Assembly: GCA_021778895.1 (NCBI GenBank)
Contig: JAJYBR010000005.1
Coordinates: 62,001-126,000 of the forward strand
Reading direction: 5' to 3'
DNA length: 64,000 nucleotides
Source of the DNA: Actinomycetes bacterium
GTDB taxonomy: Bacteria; Actinomycetota; Acidimicrobiia; Acidimicrobiales; RAAP-2
The translations under genes were made by a program, and so were the position numbers. This document shows, in pieces, positions 18,100-26,778 of this stretch. The notes beneath the pieces are model-generated. The model was not told the origin of the DNA. It did not search any database and worked only from the letters and a program-made list of their open reading frames with translations. Numbering within the stretch: position 1 is the first letter of the stretch; the number at the start of each line of letters is the position of its first letter.

Positions 18100-18109
18100 A
18101 GTGTACTGT
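18100..18109. promoter_or_regulatory. Overlapping divergent -10 boxes of psuG and cdd
   Basis: On the plus strand TACTGT (18104-18109) lies 6 bases before the cdd GTG. On the minus strand TACACT (18105-18100) lies 8 bases before the psuG GTG. The hexamers overlap by two bases, giving one 24-base divergent promoter for two leaderless genes. Confidence 0.55.
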
Positions 18110-18115
18110 AGGCCG

Positions 18116-18562
18116 GTGAACGGCCCCGGGACGCAGCCCCCCGTGACGCCCGGGGACGCCCCCATCGACTGGGCGACGCTGCGGGCGGCCGCCGGGGCGG
18201 CGGCGGCGCGCGCCTACGCCCCCTACTCCCACGTCCACGTCGGCGCCGCAGGCCTGACTGCGGCGGGCGACCTCGTCGAGGGATCCAACGTCGAGAACGC
18301 CAGCTACGGCCTGACCCTGTGCGCCGAGTGCGGCCTGGTCAGCGACCTCGCGCGCCGGGGCGGGGGGCGCCTGGTCGCGGTCAGCATCGTGGCCGGCGAC
18401 GGCGACCCGGTGGCGCCCTGTGGCCGGTGTCGCCAGCTGCTCTTCGAGCATGGGGGCGCCGACCTGCTGGTCGACGACGGCACGCCCGCGCCCACCCGCC
18501 GCCTGGCCGCGCTGCTGCCCGAGGCCTTCGGGCCCAGAGACCTGGTGACGCGGCGATCGTGA
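18116..18562 (+). CDS. cdd: Cytidine deaminase
   Basis: Zinc enzyme converting cytidine and deoxycytidine to uridine and deoxyuridine. Homotetrameric-type length (148 residues). It shows YAPYSHVHVGAAG, the catalytic C-A-E (NASYGLTLCAEC, where Cys is ligand and Glu is the proton shuttle) and the second zinc pair in PCGRCRQLLFE. An N-terminal extension of about 20 residues precedes the core. The GTG at 18116 is taken because TACTGT sits 6 bases upstream. The stop overlaps the deoA start (GTGA), so its product flows to the phosphorylase encoded next. Confidence 0.94.
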   Translation: MNGPGTQPPVTPGDAPIDWATLRAAAGAAAARAYAPYSHVHVGAAGLTAAGDLVEGSNVENASYGLTLCAECGLVSDLARRGGGRLVAVSIVAGDGDPVAPCGRCRQLLFEHGGADLLVDDGTPAPTRRLAALLPEAFGPRDLVTRRS

Positions 18563-19845
18563 GCTTCGACATCGTCGAGCTGATCGTCGCCAAGCGCGAC
18601 GGGGCCGCACTCGACGACGACGCCATCGCCTGGATCCTGCGCAACTATCCCGGCGGCGCCGTGGCCGACGAGCAGATGTCGGCCCTCCTCATGGCGATCC
18701 TCTTTCGCGGCCTGGACCCGCGCGAGCTGCGCACCTGGACCGACGCGATGATCGCCTCGGGTGCGCGCCTCGACCTGCGCGGGCTGAGCCGGCCGACGGT
18801 CGACAAGCACTCGACGGGCGGCGTGGGCGACAAGATCTCCTTGATCCTGGCTCCCCTGGTCGCCGCGTGCGGGGCCGCCGTGCCCCAGCTGTCGGGTCGG
18901 GGGCTCGGCTACACCGGGGGCACGCTCGACAAGCTCGAGGCGATCCCCGGCTGGCGCTCGACGCTCGACGACGGCGAGATCCGCCGCCAGCTCGAGGATG
19001 TCGGGGCCGTGGTGTGCGCGGCTGGCGGCAACCTGGCCCCGGTCGACCGGGCCCTGTACGCGCTGCGCGACGTGACCGGCACCGTCGAGTCGATCCCGCT
19101 CATCTCCTCGTCGATCATGTCCAAGAAGATCGCCGAGGGCACCCAGGCGCTGGTGCTAGACGTGAAGGTCGGTCGCGGCGCCTTCATGGAGGCGCCCGAG
19201 CGCGCCCGCGAGCTGGCCGAGACCATGGTCGCGCTGGGCGAGAGCCACGGCGTGCGCACCCGGGCCCAGCTCTCGGCCATGGACCGCCCGCTCGGGCGCG
19301 CGGTCGGCAACGCGCTCGAGGTCGCCGAGTCGATCGACGTGTTGCGCGGCGGCGGGCCCCCCGACGTGCGCCAGCTGACCTTGGCCCTGGCGCGCCTGAT
19401 GCTCGAGGCGGTCGGCATCGACGTCGACCCCGCCACCCGCCTGGACGATGGTTCGGCCTACGAGACCTTCGTCGCCCTGGTGCGCGCCCAGGGAGGCGAC
19501 CCCGACGCCGCGCTCCCCGGGGCCGCGCACCGCACCCTGGTGCGCGCGACCCGCCCGGGTCTGGTCGCTGCGATCGACGCCCGGGCGATCGGTGTCGCGG
19601 CCTGGCGGGCCGGCGCCGGGCGCGCGCGCAAGGAGGACCCGGTGAGCCCGGGCGCCGGCGTCCAGATCCTGGTCGAGCGCGGGCAGCCCGTCGCCGTGGG
19701 CGACCCGCTGCTCGAGGTGCGGGCCGACGACAGCGCGCACCTGGAGCGCGCCGTCGGCGCGGCGGCCAGCGCCGTCGCCATCGACGATGTCGTGGCCCCC
19801 GAGCTGGCCCTGCTGCTCGACCGCGTCGAGGGCGCCGCGCACTAG
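18559..19845 (+). CDS. deoA: Thymidine / pyrimidine-nucleoside phosphorylase
   Basis: Phosphorolysis of thymidine, deoxyuridine and probably uridine to base and (deoxy)ribose 1-phosphate. The 428 residues match the family. Blocks: AKRDGAALDDDAIAWIL, VDKHSTGGVGDKISLILAP (phosphate site), SGRGLGYTGGTLDKLEAIPG (the family signature), SKKIAEGTQALVLDVKVG and LARLMLEA. GTG 18559 overlaps the cdd stop. Its TAG stop doubles as the start of a -10 box for add. Confidence 0.95.
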   Translation: MSFDIVELIVAKRDGAALDDDAIAWILRNYPGGAVADEQMSALLMAILFRGLDPRELRTWTDAMIASGARLDLRGLSRPTVDKHSTGGVGDKISLILAPLVAACGAAVPQLSGRGLGYTGGTLDKLEAIPGWRSTLDDGEIRRQLEDVGAVVCAAGGNLAPVDRALYALRDVTGTVESIPLISSSIMSKKIAEGTQALVLDVKVGRGAFMEAPERARELAETMVALGESHGVRTRAQLSAMDRPLGRAVGNALEVAESIDVLRGGGPPDVRQLTLALARLMLEAVGIDVDPATRLDDGSAYETFVALVRAQGGDPDAALPGAAHRTLVRATRPGLVAAIDARAIGVAAWRAGAGRARKEDPVSPGAGVQILVERGQPVAVGDPLLEVRADDSAHLERAVGAAASAVAIDDVVAPELALLLDRVEGAAH

Positions 19846-19848
19846 CCT
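19843..19848 (+). promoter_or_regulatory. -10 box (TAGCCT) of add, sharing the deoA stop codon
   Basis: TAGCCT begins with the deoA TAG and is followed after 6 bases (GTCGCC) by the ATG at 19855, without a ribosome site. Confidence 0.5.
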
Positions 19849-19854
19849 GTCGCC

Positions 19855-20991
19855 ATGCCTGGCCCGGTGATCACCCGCGACCTGCTGGTGCGGGCGCCCA
19901 AAGTGCTGCTCCACGACCACCTCGACGGCGGGCTGCGGCCCACCACGGTGCTGGAGCTCGCGGAAGAGACCGGCTACGACGGGCTGCCCACCCGCGACCC
20001 CGACGCCCTGGCCGCCTGGTTCGTCGCCGACGCGCCCGGCGGCGACCTGGTGCGCTACCTCGAGGGCTTCGCCCACACGACGGCCGTGATGCAGCGGGCC
20101 GAGCACCTCGAGCGGGTGGCCGCCGAGTGCGCGCTCGACCTGGCCCGCGACGGCGTCGTCTACGCCGAGGTGCGCTTCGCCCCCGAGCTGCACACGCGCG
20201 CGGGCCTCACCTTGGACCACGCCGTGACCGCGGTCCTGACCGGCGTGGCCCGCGGCACCGCCGACGCGCGCCGCGAGGGCCGGGGCATCGTGGTGCGGGT
20301 CATCCTGTCGGCCATGCGCCAGGCCGCCCTCTCCGAGACGGTGGCCGCCCTGGCGGCGGCCCGCCGCGACGAGGGGGTCTGCGGCTTCGACATCGCCGGG
20401 CCCGAGGACGGCTTCCCGCCCACGCGCCACCTGCGCGCCTTCCAGCTGGTCAAGCGCGACAACTTCCACATGACCATCCACGCCGGCGAGGCCTTCGGGT
20501 TGCCCTCGATCTGGGAGGCCCTGCAGTTCTGCGACGCCGAGCGCCTGGGCCACGGCGTGCGCATCGTCGACGACATCACCAACGTCGACGGCGAGTTCCG
20601 CCTGGGCCGCCTGGCCAACTACGTGCGCGACCGGCGCATCCCCCTCGAGGTCTGCCCGACCTCCAACGTCCACACCGGCGTGGCGCCCTCGGTGGCCGCC
20701 CACCCCATCGACCTCCTGCGCCAGCTGCGCTTCCGCGTCACCCTCAACACGGACAACCGGCTCATGAGCGGGACGTCGCTGTCGGCCGAGTTCGCCGCGG
20801 GGGTCGCGGCCTTCGGCTGGACGCTCGACGACATCGAGTGGATGACCCTCAACGCCGCGAAGAGCGCCTTCTACCCCTTCGACCAGCGCCTGGCGCTGAT
20901 CGACGGCGTGATCAAGCCCGGCTATGCCGCCTTGCGGGCCACGGGGCCCGAGCCCGTCAGCGCGGGTCCGCGGGTGCGAGCAGCGCGCTGA
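19855..20991 (+). CDS. add: Adenosine deaminase
   Basis: Zinc hydrolase turning adenosine and deoxyadenosine into inosine and deoxyinosine. 378 residues with the metal-binding [12 protein letters not shown] at the N-terminus, [13 protein letters not shown] (zinc His plus catalytic Glu), ERLGHGVRI and CPTSNVHTG, and the zinc Asp in [11 protein letters not shown]. The TDN version of the last motif is the form seen in actinobacterial enzymes. The product is the substrate of the purine nucleoside phosphorylase encoded opposite. The last 35 bases overlap the end of the convergent mutase gene. Confidence 0.95.
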   Translation: MPGPVITRDLLVRAPKVLLHDHLDGGLRPTTVLELAEETGYDGLPTRDPDALAAWFVADAPGGDLVRYLEGFAHTTAVMQRAEHLERVAAECALDLARDGVVYAEVRFAPELHTRAGLTLDHAVTAVLTGVARGTADARREGRGIVVRVILSAMRQAALSETVAALAAARRDEGVCGFDIAGPEDGFPPTRHLRAFQLVKRDNFHMTIHAGEAFGLPSIWEALQFCDAERLGHGVRIVDDITNVDGEFRLGRLANYVRDRRIPLEVCPTSNVHTGVAPSVAAHPIDLLRQLRFRVTLNTDNRLMSGTSLSAEFAAGVAAFGWTLDDIEWMTLNAAKSAFYPFDQRLALIDGVIKPGYAALRATGPEPVSAGPRVRAAR

Positions 20992-22636
20992 CCGAAGCGG
21001 CGAGCGCACCCAGGCGCTCTTCGGCGCGGGCGCGCCGCGCGGCCAGGGTCGCGCGCGGGCCGGGCTCCCCCACCACCTCGAGGTAGGCCTTGACCTTGGG
21101 CTCGGTGCCCGAGGGGCGCACCACCACGCGCCCGCCCGCCGTGCGCCACAGGACGCCCGGGGTCGGCGGGCGGTCCGGGGCGCCCGCGGCCAGATCCTCC
21201 ACCTCCTCGACCGGCTCACCGCCGAGCGCGGCCGGCGGGTGCTCGCGCAGCGCGGCGGCGATGGCCGCCATGCGCTCGGCCCCGCCCGCCGTGTCGTCGC
21301 GCCGCGACACCTGAGTCCCGGCGTGGACCCCGAAGCGGTCCTCCAGGTCGTCGAGCAGGTCGCCCAGCGTCCGGCCGGACCGCGCCAGCTCGTCGGCCAG
21401 GCGCGCCAGGGCCAGGGCGGCCGACAGGCCGTCCTTGTCGCGCACCGCCGGGTCGACGGCGTAGCCGATCGCCTCCTCGTAGCCGAAGCGCAAGGTCCCC
21501 GGGTCGCCGGCCCGAGCGATCCACTTGAAGCCGGTCAGGGTCGTCACGCAGCGCACTCCCGCGTCGTCCGCCAGGGCGCCGAGCATCGTCGAGGACACGA
21601 TCGAGGTGGCGACCACCTCGCCGGGAGCCATCGGGTCGTGGAGCAGCGACCAGCCGAGCAGCCAGCCGACCTCGTCCCCGCGCAGCGCCCGCCAGCCCGC
21701 GGGCGCGGGCACGGCGACGGCCAGGCGGTCGGCGTCGGGATCGTTGGCCAGCACGAGGTCAGCCCCCCGGCTCGCGGCCAGGGCCAGCGCGCGGTCCAGG
21801 GCGCCGGGCTCTTCCGGGTTGGGGAAGGGCACGGTGGGAAAGTCCGGGTCCGGTGCGAACTGCTCGGTGACGCAGGCCACGTCGGGGTAGCCGGCTGCGG
21901 CCAGCAGGCCGGTGGCCAGCTCGCCGCCCACGCCGTGCAGTGGCGTGTAGACGATGCGCAGGCGGCTCGGGGCGCCGAGCGCGAAGCGCGCGAGGATCCC
22001 GGCCCGGTAACGGGCCAGCATCTCGGGGCCGATGACCTGGTGGGTGCCGCGCACGCTCGCTGGCGGGGCGGGGCGGCCCATCAACGCCTCGACGCGCTCG
22101 TCGTCGGGCGCCACGATCTGGGTGCCGCTCGCGTCGTAGAGCTTGTAGCCGTTATCGGTGGCCGGGTTGTGGCTGGCGGTGATCATGATGCCGGCGCCCG
22201 CCCCGAGGGCCTGTACGGCGAAGGGCACCAGCGGGGTCGGACCCGGGTCGGGCCACTCGTGGACCGAGATCCCCGCCGCGAGCAGGGTGGCCACCGTCTC
22301 GGCGGCGAAGGCGGCCGAGCCCCGGCGCGCGTCACGGCCGACGACGACCCCGCGCGCGGGAGCGCCCGGGCTCTGGTGCAGCCACCCGGCGACCGCCTGG
22401 GTGGCCCGGCGCACGGTGAGGCGGTTCATGCCGGCGGGCCCGGCCTGCTCGGGTCCGCGCAGGCCGGCCGTCCCGAAGCGCAGGGGGTGGGCGAAGCGGC
22501 GCGCCAGCTCGTCCCGGTCGCTCGCGGCGAGCGCCTCGAGCTCGGCGCGCTCGCTCGCGTCGGCGCCCTGGTCGAGCCAGGCGGCCAGCTGGGCGTCCAG
22601 GGGGTCGGTCGCGGGCACGTCGTCCTCGCGGCTCAC
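20957..22636 (-). CDS. Phosphoglucomutase/phosphomannomutase family protein, probably acting as phosphopentomutase
   Basis: A 559-residue alpha-D-phosphohexomutase: [20 protein letters not shown], the active-site Ser in [18 protein letters not shown], metal-binding [10 protein letters not shown] and the phosphate-binding [17 protein letters not shown]. The family interconverts sugar 1- and 6-phosphates (or 1- and 5- for pentoses). It closes an operon with deoC, purine nucleoside phosphorylase and aldehyde dehydrogenases, and no deoB is present. The parsimonious role is therefore (deoxy)ribose 1-phosphate to 5-phosphate, as for PGM2-type enzymes. The GTG start overlaps the phosphorylase stop (GTGA). 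Confidence 0.88.
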   Translation of the reverse strand: MSREDDVPATDPLDAQLAAWLDQGADASERAELEALAASDRDELARRFAHPLRFGTAGLRGPEQAGPAGMNRLTVRRATQAVAGWLHQSPGAPARGVVVGRDARRGSAAFAAETVATLLAAGISVHEWPDPGPTPLVPFAVQALGAGAGIMITASHNPATDNGYKLYDASGTQIVAPDDERVEALMGRPAPPASVRGTHQVIGPEMLARYRAGILARFALGAPSRLRIVYTPLHGVGGELATGLLAAAGYPDVACVTEQFAPDPDFPTVPFPNPEEPGALDRALALAASRGADLVLANDPDADRLAVAVPAPAGWRALRGDEVGWLLGWSLLHDPMAPGEVVATSIVSSTMLGALADDAGVRCVTTLTGFKWIARAGDPGTLRFGYEEAIGYAVDPAVRDKDGLSAALALARLADELARSGRTLGDLLDDLEDRFGVHAGTQVSRRDDTAGGAERMAAIAAALREHPPAALGGEPVEEVEDLAAGAPDRPPTPGVLWRTAGGRVVVRPSGTEPKVKAYLEVVGEPGPRATLAARRARAEERLGALAASVSALLAPADPR

Positions 22637-23448
22637 ACCACGGGGACCACGGTCGCCAGCAGGTCGCCCAGCGCGCCGGCCGCGGCGCGCCCGCGCGCCA
22701 GCACCGCGGCGTGGTCGAGGACCGCACCGGCGACCCCGGCGGCGAGGTTGGTGACGAGGGAGAGTCCCAAGACCTCGGCCCCCAGGTGCCGCGCGGCGAT
22801 CGCCTCGAGCACCGTCGACATGCCGACCAGCTGGGCGCCGGCCCGCGCCAGCATCGCGATCTCGGCCGGCGTCTCGTAGTGCGGCCCGCGCAAGCCGGCG
22901 TAGACGCCACTCGCCAGGTCCGGGACGGCGGCCGCGACCGCCGCGCGCACCCGCGCGCTGTAGAGGTCGCTCAGGTCGACGAAGCGCGAGGGGAGCGGGG
23001 CGGGCGGCTCGGGCCCGCTCAGCGGCGAGGCCCCCGTCAGGTTCACGTGGTCGCTGATCATCACGACGGTCCCGGGGCCGAGGCGCGGATCGAGGGACCC
23101 GCACGCGTTGGTCAAGATGACGCGCGTGGCCCCGGCCGCGACCAGGGTGCGCACCGGGTGGACGACGGTCGCCGGGTCGTGGCCCTCGTAGAGGTGGACC
23201 CGGCCCGACAGCAGGCCGACGACCCGGCCGGCGACCTCCAGGGTGGCGACCCGTCCCTCGTGGCCCGGCACCGTCGGGGCGACGAAGCCGGGCAGGTCGG
23301 TCGTGGCGACGACGCTGGTCGGCTCGCCCAGAGCGGTCGCTCCCTCGCGCCAGCCCGAGCCGAGCACGATGGCGACGTCGTAGGCGTCGACGCCCGCGCG
23401 CTCGCGCAGGGCGTCGGCGGCGTCACGCGCGCGCGCGAAGGCGTTCAC
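22633..23448 (-). CDS. punA: Purine nucleoside phosphorylase (trimeric type)
   Basis: Cleaves inosine and guanosine (and deoxy forms) to base and (deoxy)ribose 1-phosphate. 271 residues of the PNP/MTAP class: VAIVLGSGW and GRVHLYEGHDP (phosphate site), VILTNACGSLDPRLGPGTVV, YAGLRGPHYETPAEIAML and VGMSTVLEAIAARH. The Glu in YETPAE and the Asn replacing it in base binding fit the purine enzyme rather than MTA phosphorylase. Both ends overlap neighbours by GTGA: the start with the half aldehyde dehydrogenase, the stop with the mutase. Confidence 0.94.
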   Translation of the reverse strand: MNAFARARDAADALRERAGVDAYDVAIVLGSGWREGATALGEPTSVVATTDLPGFVAPTVPGHEGRVATLEVAGRVVGLLSGRVHLYEGHDPATVVHPVRTLVAAGATRVILTNACGSLDPRLGPGTVVMISDHVNLTGASPLSGPEPPAPLPSRFVDLSDLYSARVRAAVAAAVPDLASGVYAGLRGPHYETPAEIAMLARAGAQLVGMSTVLEAIAARHLGAEVLGLSLVTNLAAGVAGAVLDHAAVLARGRAAAGALGDLLATVVPVV

Positions 23449-24296
23449 GCGCCCACCGTGTGCCAGACGGTGGTGGTGTCCACGAAGGCCCGCAGGCGCT
23501 GGAGGCCGCCCTCGGGCGTCGCGGGCGGTCCGGCGTGGAGCACCCGCGTGATGGAGTCCGCGGCCAGTGCCGCCAGGGCGCCAGGGTCCCGGGCCCCGGT
23601 GAGGTCCAGGCCGTCGACGGCCTCGTGGGCCGCCAGCACCGGGCCCAGCTCGTCGAGCGGCCCGCTCAGCACGTTGACCAGCCCGGCCGGCAGGTCGGAG
23701 GTGGCTGTCATCTCGCCGAGCAGCACGGCTGGCACCGGCCGGTGCTCGCTGGCCAGGACCACCACGGCGTTGCCGGTGACCAGCGGGGCGACCAGGGCGT
23801 CGACCAGGCCCGCGAAGGAGGAGTCGGCCGGCGCGACGACGCCGACCACGCCGACGGGCACCGGGACCGAGAAGTTGAAGAAGGGACCAGCGACGTCGTT
23901 CGCACCCCCCAGGACCTGGCCGACCTTGTCGGCCCAGCCCGCGTACCAGACCAGGCGGTCGATCCCCCCGGCCACGCTGGCCCGCGCCGTCGCGCCGTCG
24001 ACGCCCTCGGCCCGGGACACCTGGTCGGCGAGCTCGCCCGCGCGCGCCTCGGCCATCTCGGCGAAGCGGTAGAGGACCTGGCCGCGCAGCATGGCGCCCT
24101 GGGCCGCCCACCGGGGCTGGGCACCCTCGGCGGCGCGCACCGCGTCGCGCACGTCCTTGCGCGACGCGCGCGCCACGTTGGCCAGGAACGCCCCGTCGGC
24201 GCCGGTGACCTCGTAGCTGCGGCCGGACTCGGAGCGCACGAAGGCGCCGCCGATCACCAGCTTGTAGGTCTTGCGCACGTTGAGTCGTTCAGACAT
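23445..24296 (-). CDS. Half-length aldehyde dehydrogenase-like protein without catalytic domain
   Basis: 283 residues aligned with the N-terminal NAD-binding part of aldehyde dehydrogenases: LVIGGAFVRSESGRSYEV, LYRFAEMAEARAGELADQVS, DRLVWYAGWADKVGQVLGG and VPVPVGVVGVVAPADSSFAG. The sequence ends soon after VDGLDLTGA, where a normal enzyme would continue into the Glu and Cys catalytic half. No Cys occurs in the chain. The frame is open and tightly overlapped on both sides (8 bases with the full-length enzyme, GTGA with the phosphorylase), so this is an expressed, dedicated short paralogue, not a decayed gene. A structural or regulatory partner of the upstream enzyme is the likely role. Confidence 0.85.
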   Translation of the reverse strand: MSERLNVRKTYKLVIGGAFVRSESGRSYEVTGADGAFLANVARASRKDVRDAVRAAEGAQPRWAAQGAMLRGQVLYRFAEMAEARAGELADQVSRAEGVDGATARASVAGGIDRLVWYAGWADKVGQVLGGANDVAGPFFNFSVPVPVGVVGVVAPADSSFAGLVDALVAPLVTGNAVVVLASEHRPVPAVLLGEMTATSDLPAGLVNVLSGPLDELGPVLAAHEAVDGLDLTGARDPGALAALAADSITRVLHAGPPATPEGGLQRLRAFVDTTTVWHTVGA

Positions 24297-25776
24297 CGAG
24301 GTAGGCCTCCAGCCCGTGGCGGCCGCCCTCACGGCCGAATCCCGACTCGCGCACCCCGCCGAAGGGGCTGGCCGGGTCGAAGCGGTTGTAGGCGTTGGCC
24401 CACACCACGCCGGCGCGCAGGCGCTGGGCCACCCACAGGGTCCGGCTGCCCTTCTCGCTCCACACCCCGCAGGCCAGGCCGTAGGTCGTGTCGTTGGCCT
24501 TGGCGACGGCCTCCTCGGGTGTGCGGAACGTCATGACCGACAGCACCGGGCCGAAGATCTCCTCGCGCGCGATGCGGTGGGCCGGGGCCACGTCGGTGAA
24601 GACGGTGGGCGCGAACCAGTAGCCCGCTGCGGGCAGCGGGCAGGCGCTGGTGTAGCGCGTGGCGCCCTCGGCCTCGCCGGCCGCGACCAGCTCCTCGATG
24701 CGGGCCAGCTGGGCGGCCGAGTTGATGGCCCCCACGTCGGTGTTCTTGTCCAGCGGGTCGCCCACGCGCAGCTGGTCGACGCGCCGGCGCAGGCGGCGCA
24801 GCACCTCGTCGGCCATGCCCTCGTGGACGAGCAGGCGCGAGCCCGCGCAGCACACGTGGCCCTGGTTGAAGAAGATCCCATCGATGATCCCCTCGATGGC
24901 CTCGTCGAGGGGGGCGTCGTCGAAGACGATGTTGGCGCCCTTGCCGCCCAGCTCCAGGGTCAGCGGGAGGCCCTGGGCGGCCGTGCGGCGCTGGATCTGG
25001 CGGCCGACCTCGGTCGAGCCGGTGAAGGCGACCTTGTCGATGCCCGGGTGGTCGACCAGGTCGGCGCCGGTCGCCCCGTCGCCGGTGACGATGTTGACCA
25101 CCCCGGCGGGCAGCTCGGCCTGCTCCAGGATGTCGGCCAGGGCCAGGGCCGTGAGGGGGGTCGTCTCGGCCGGCTTGAGGACGCAGGTGTTGCCCGCAGC
25201 CAGCGCCGGGGCGAGTTTCCAAGCGGCCATCAGCAGGGGGAAGTTCCACGGGATGATCTGGCCGACCACCCCGCGCGGACGCGGCTCGGCCCCGAATCCC
25301 GCGAAGGCCAGCTTGTCGGCCCACCCGGCGTAGTAGAAGAAGTGGCCGGCCGCCAAAGGGACGTCGATGTCGCGCGTCTCGCGGATCGGCTTGCCGTTGT
25401 CCAGGGTCTCGAGCACCGCTAGCTCGCGCGCTCGCTCCTGGATGATCCGCGAGATGCGGAACAGGTACTTGGCCCGCTCGGACCCCGCCAGGGCCGACCA
25501 GGCCGGGAACGCCCGGCGCGCCGCCTGGACGGCCGCGTCGACGTCGGCGGCGCTGGCCCGGGCCACCCGGGTCAGGGGCGCGGCGGTCGCCGGGTTGAGG
25601 GTCGCGAAGGACTCGTGGCGCTCGGGGTCCGTGAAGCGCCCGTCGATGTAGAGCCCGTAGGCGTCGGCGATCCGGACCGCAGCCGTCGACTCGGGGGCCG
25701 GCGCGTAGTCCATCGCCCCGAGGCGCGAAACCTGCCCGGTGCTCGCGAGCTCGTGGTTCTTGGGCTCACTCGACAC
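24289..25776 (-). CDS. Aldehyde dehydrogenase (NAD-dependent)
   Basis: A 495-residue complete enzyme. It has VGQIIPWNFPLLMAAWKLAP (NAD fold), FTGSTEVGRQI, the general-base Glu in LELGGKGANIVF and the nucleophile in FNQGHVCCAGSR (first Cys, about residue 309). It lies between deoC and a half-length paralogue. The acetaldehyde released by DeoC is its most likely substrate, giving acetate; that is inference from position. The GTG start overlaps the deoC end by 11 bases. An internal ATG 20 codons later is possible but leaves less room before the conserved N-terminus. Confidence 0.92.
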   Translation of the reverse strand: MSSEPKNHELASTGQVSRLGAMDYAPAPESTAAVRIADAYGLYIDGRFTDPERHESFATLNPATAAPLTRVARASAADVDAAVQAARRAFPAWSALAGSERAKYLFRISRIIQERARELAVLETLDNGKPIRETRDIDVPLAAGHFFYYAGWADKLAFAGFGAEPRPRGVVGQIIPWNFPLLMAAWKLAPALAAGNTCVLKPAETTPLTALALADILEQAELPAGVVNIVTGDGATGADLVDHPGIDKVAFTGSTEVGRQIQRRTAAQGLPLTLELGGKGANIVFDDAPLDEAIEGIIDGIFFNQGHVCCAGSRLLVHEGMADEVLRRLRRRVDQLRVGDPLDKNTDVGAINSAAQLARIEELVAAGEAEGATRYTSACPLPAAGYWFAPTVFTDVAPAHRIAREEIFGPVLSVMTFRTPEEAVAKANDTTYGLACGVWSEKGSRTLWVAQRLRAGVVWANAYNRFDPASPFGGVRESGFGREGGRHGLEAYLDV

Positions 25777-26746
25777 TGACGTGCTCCCGCCGCGCGTAGG
25801 CGCCGGTGCGCTGGCTGCGGCGCTGGAGGAGGAGGTCGGTGAGCAGCGACGAGGCTCCGAAGCGGAAGGTCCGCGGCTCGAGCCACGTCGACCCGGCCGT
25901 CTCGTTGGCCAGCACCAGGTAGCGCAGCGCCTCCTTGGCGCTGCGGATCCCCCCGGCGAGCTTGACCCCGACCACCTGACCGGTCGACTCGGCGAAGTCG
26001 CGCACGGCCTCGAGCATCACCAGGGCCACCGGTGGCGTCGCCGACACCGCCACCTTGCCGGTCGAGGTCTTGATGAAGTCGGCGCCCGCCAGCATCGCCA
26101 GCCAGCTGGCCCGCCGCACGTTGTCGTAGGTCGCGAGCTCGCCGGTCTCCAAGATGACCTTGAGGTGGGCCGGGCCGCAGGCCTCCTTGACGGCCACGAT
26201 CTCCTCGAACACCTGGCCGAGCCGACCCGACAGGAAGGCCCCCCGGTCGATCACCATGTCGATCTCGTCGGCCCCGGCGGCGCGCGCCTCGGCGACGTCG
26301 GCCAGCTTGACGGGGAGCGACGCGCGTCCCGCGGGGAAGGCCGTCGCCACCGCGGCGACGCGCACCGGGCTGCCCACCAGGTGCGCTCGCGCCGTCGCGA
26401 CCAGGTCCGGGTACACGCAGACCGCGGCGACCGGTGGGGCGGTGGCGTCCCCGGCGTCGGGCCGGCGGGCCTTGGCGCACAGCGCCGCCACGTGCCCGGG
26501 GGTGTCGGCCCCCTCGAGGGTCGTCAGGTCGACCAGGGAGATGGCCAGGTCGAGCGCGGCGCGCTTGGTCTCGCGTTTGAGAGAGCGGGTGGCGAGCTTG
26601 GCCGCCCGGGCGCTCACGCCCACGGCGTCGACGCCCGAGAGCCCGGCCAGCACGGTGCGCAGCTGGGCCTCCGAGCCGACCTGGGGCACCCGCGACCGGC
26701 TGGGGATCTCCACCACCGCCGCCTCTCGTCCCGACGCCGCGATCAC
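25766..26746 (-). CDS. deoC: Deoxyribose-phosphate aldolase
   Basis: Cleaves deoxyribose 5-phosphate to acetaldehyde and glyceraldehyde 3-phosphate. TIM-barrel class I aldolase: AAVCVYPDLVATA, EIDMVIDRGAFLSG, VILETGELATYDNV, the Schiff-base Lys 226 in ADFIKTSTGKVAVSA and VKLAGGIRSAKEAL. At 326 residues it is longer than the E. coli-type enzyme (about 260), with an N-terminal extension rich in Ala/Ser/Arg, as in the longer eukaryote-like forms. It heads the five-gene nucleoside operon. The GTG follows TAGCGT by 6 bases. Confidence 0.95.
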   Translation of the reverse strand: MIAASGREAAVVEIPSRSRVPQVGSEAQLRTVLAGLSGVDAVGVSARAAKLATRSLKRETKRAALDLAISLVDLTTLEGADTPGHVAALCAKARRPDAGDATAPPVAAVCVYPDLVATARAHLVGSPVRVAAVATAFPAGRASLPVKLADVAEARAAGADEIDMVIDRGAFLSGRLGQVFEEIVAVKEACGPAHLKVILETGELATYDNVRRASWLAMLAGADFIKTSTGKVAVSATPPVALVMLEAVRDFAESTGQVVGVKLAGGIRSAKEALRYLVLANETAGSTWLEPRTFRFGASSLLTDLLLQRRSQRTGAYARREHVSVE

Positions 26747-26752
26747 CTCGTC

Positions 26753-26758
26753 ACGCTA
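26753..26758 (-). promoter_or_regulatory. -10 box (TAGCGT) of the deoC operon
   Basis: On the minus strand TAGCGT lies 6 bases before the deoC GTG. CTGACG stands 18 bases further upstream as a possible -35. No ribosome site, hence probably leaderless. Confidence 0.55.
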
Positions 26759-26778
26759 GCAAGGGGCCCGCCGCGACG

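Noticed and set aside
23445..24296. Half-length aldehyde dehydrogenase taken as a frameshifted pseudogene
   Set aside because: The frame is open, overlaps both neighbours in the normal stop-start way, and no catalytic half follows in another frame because the phosphorylase begins at once.
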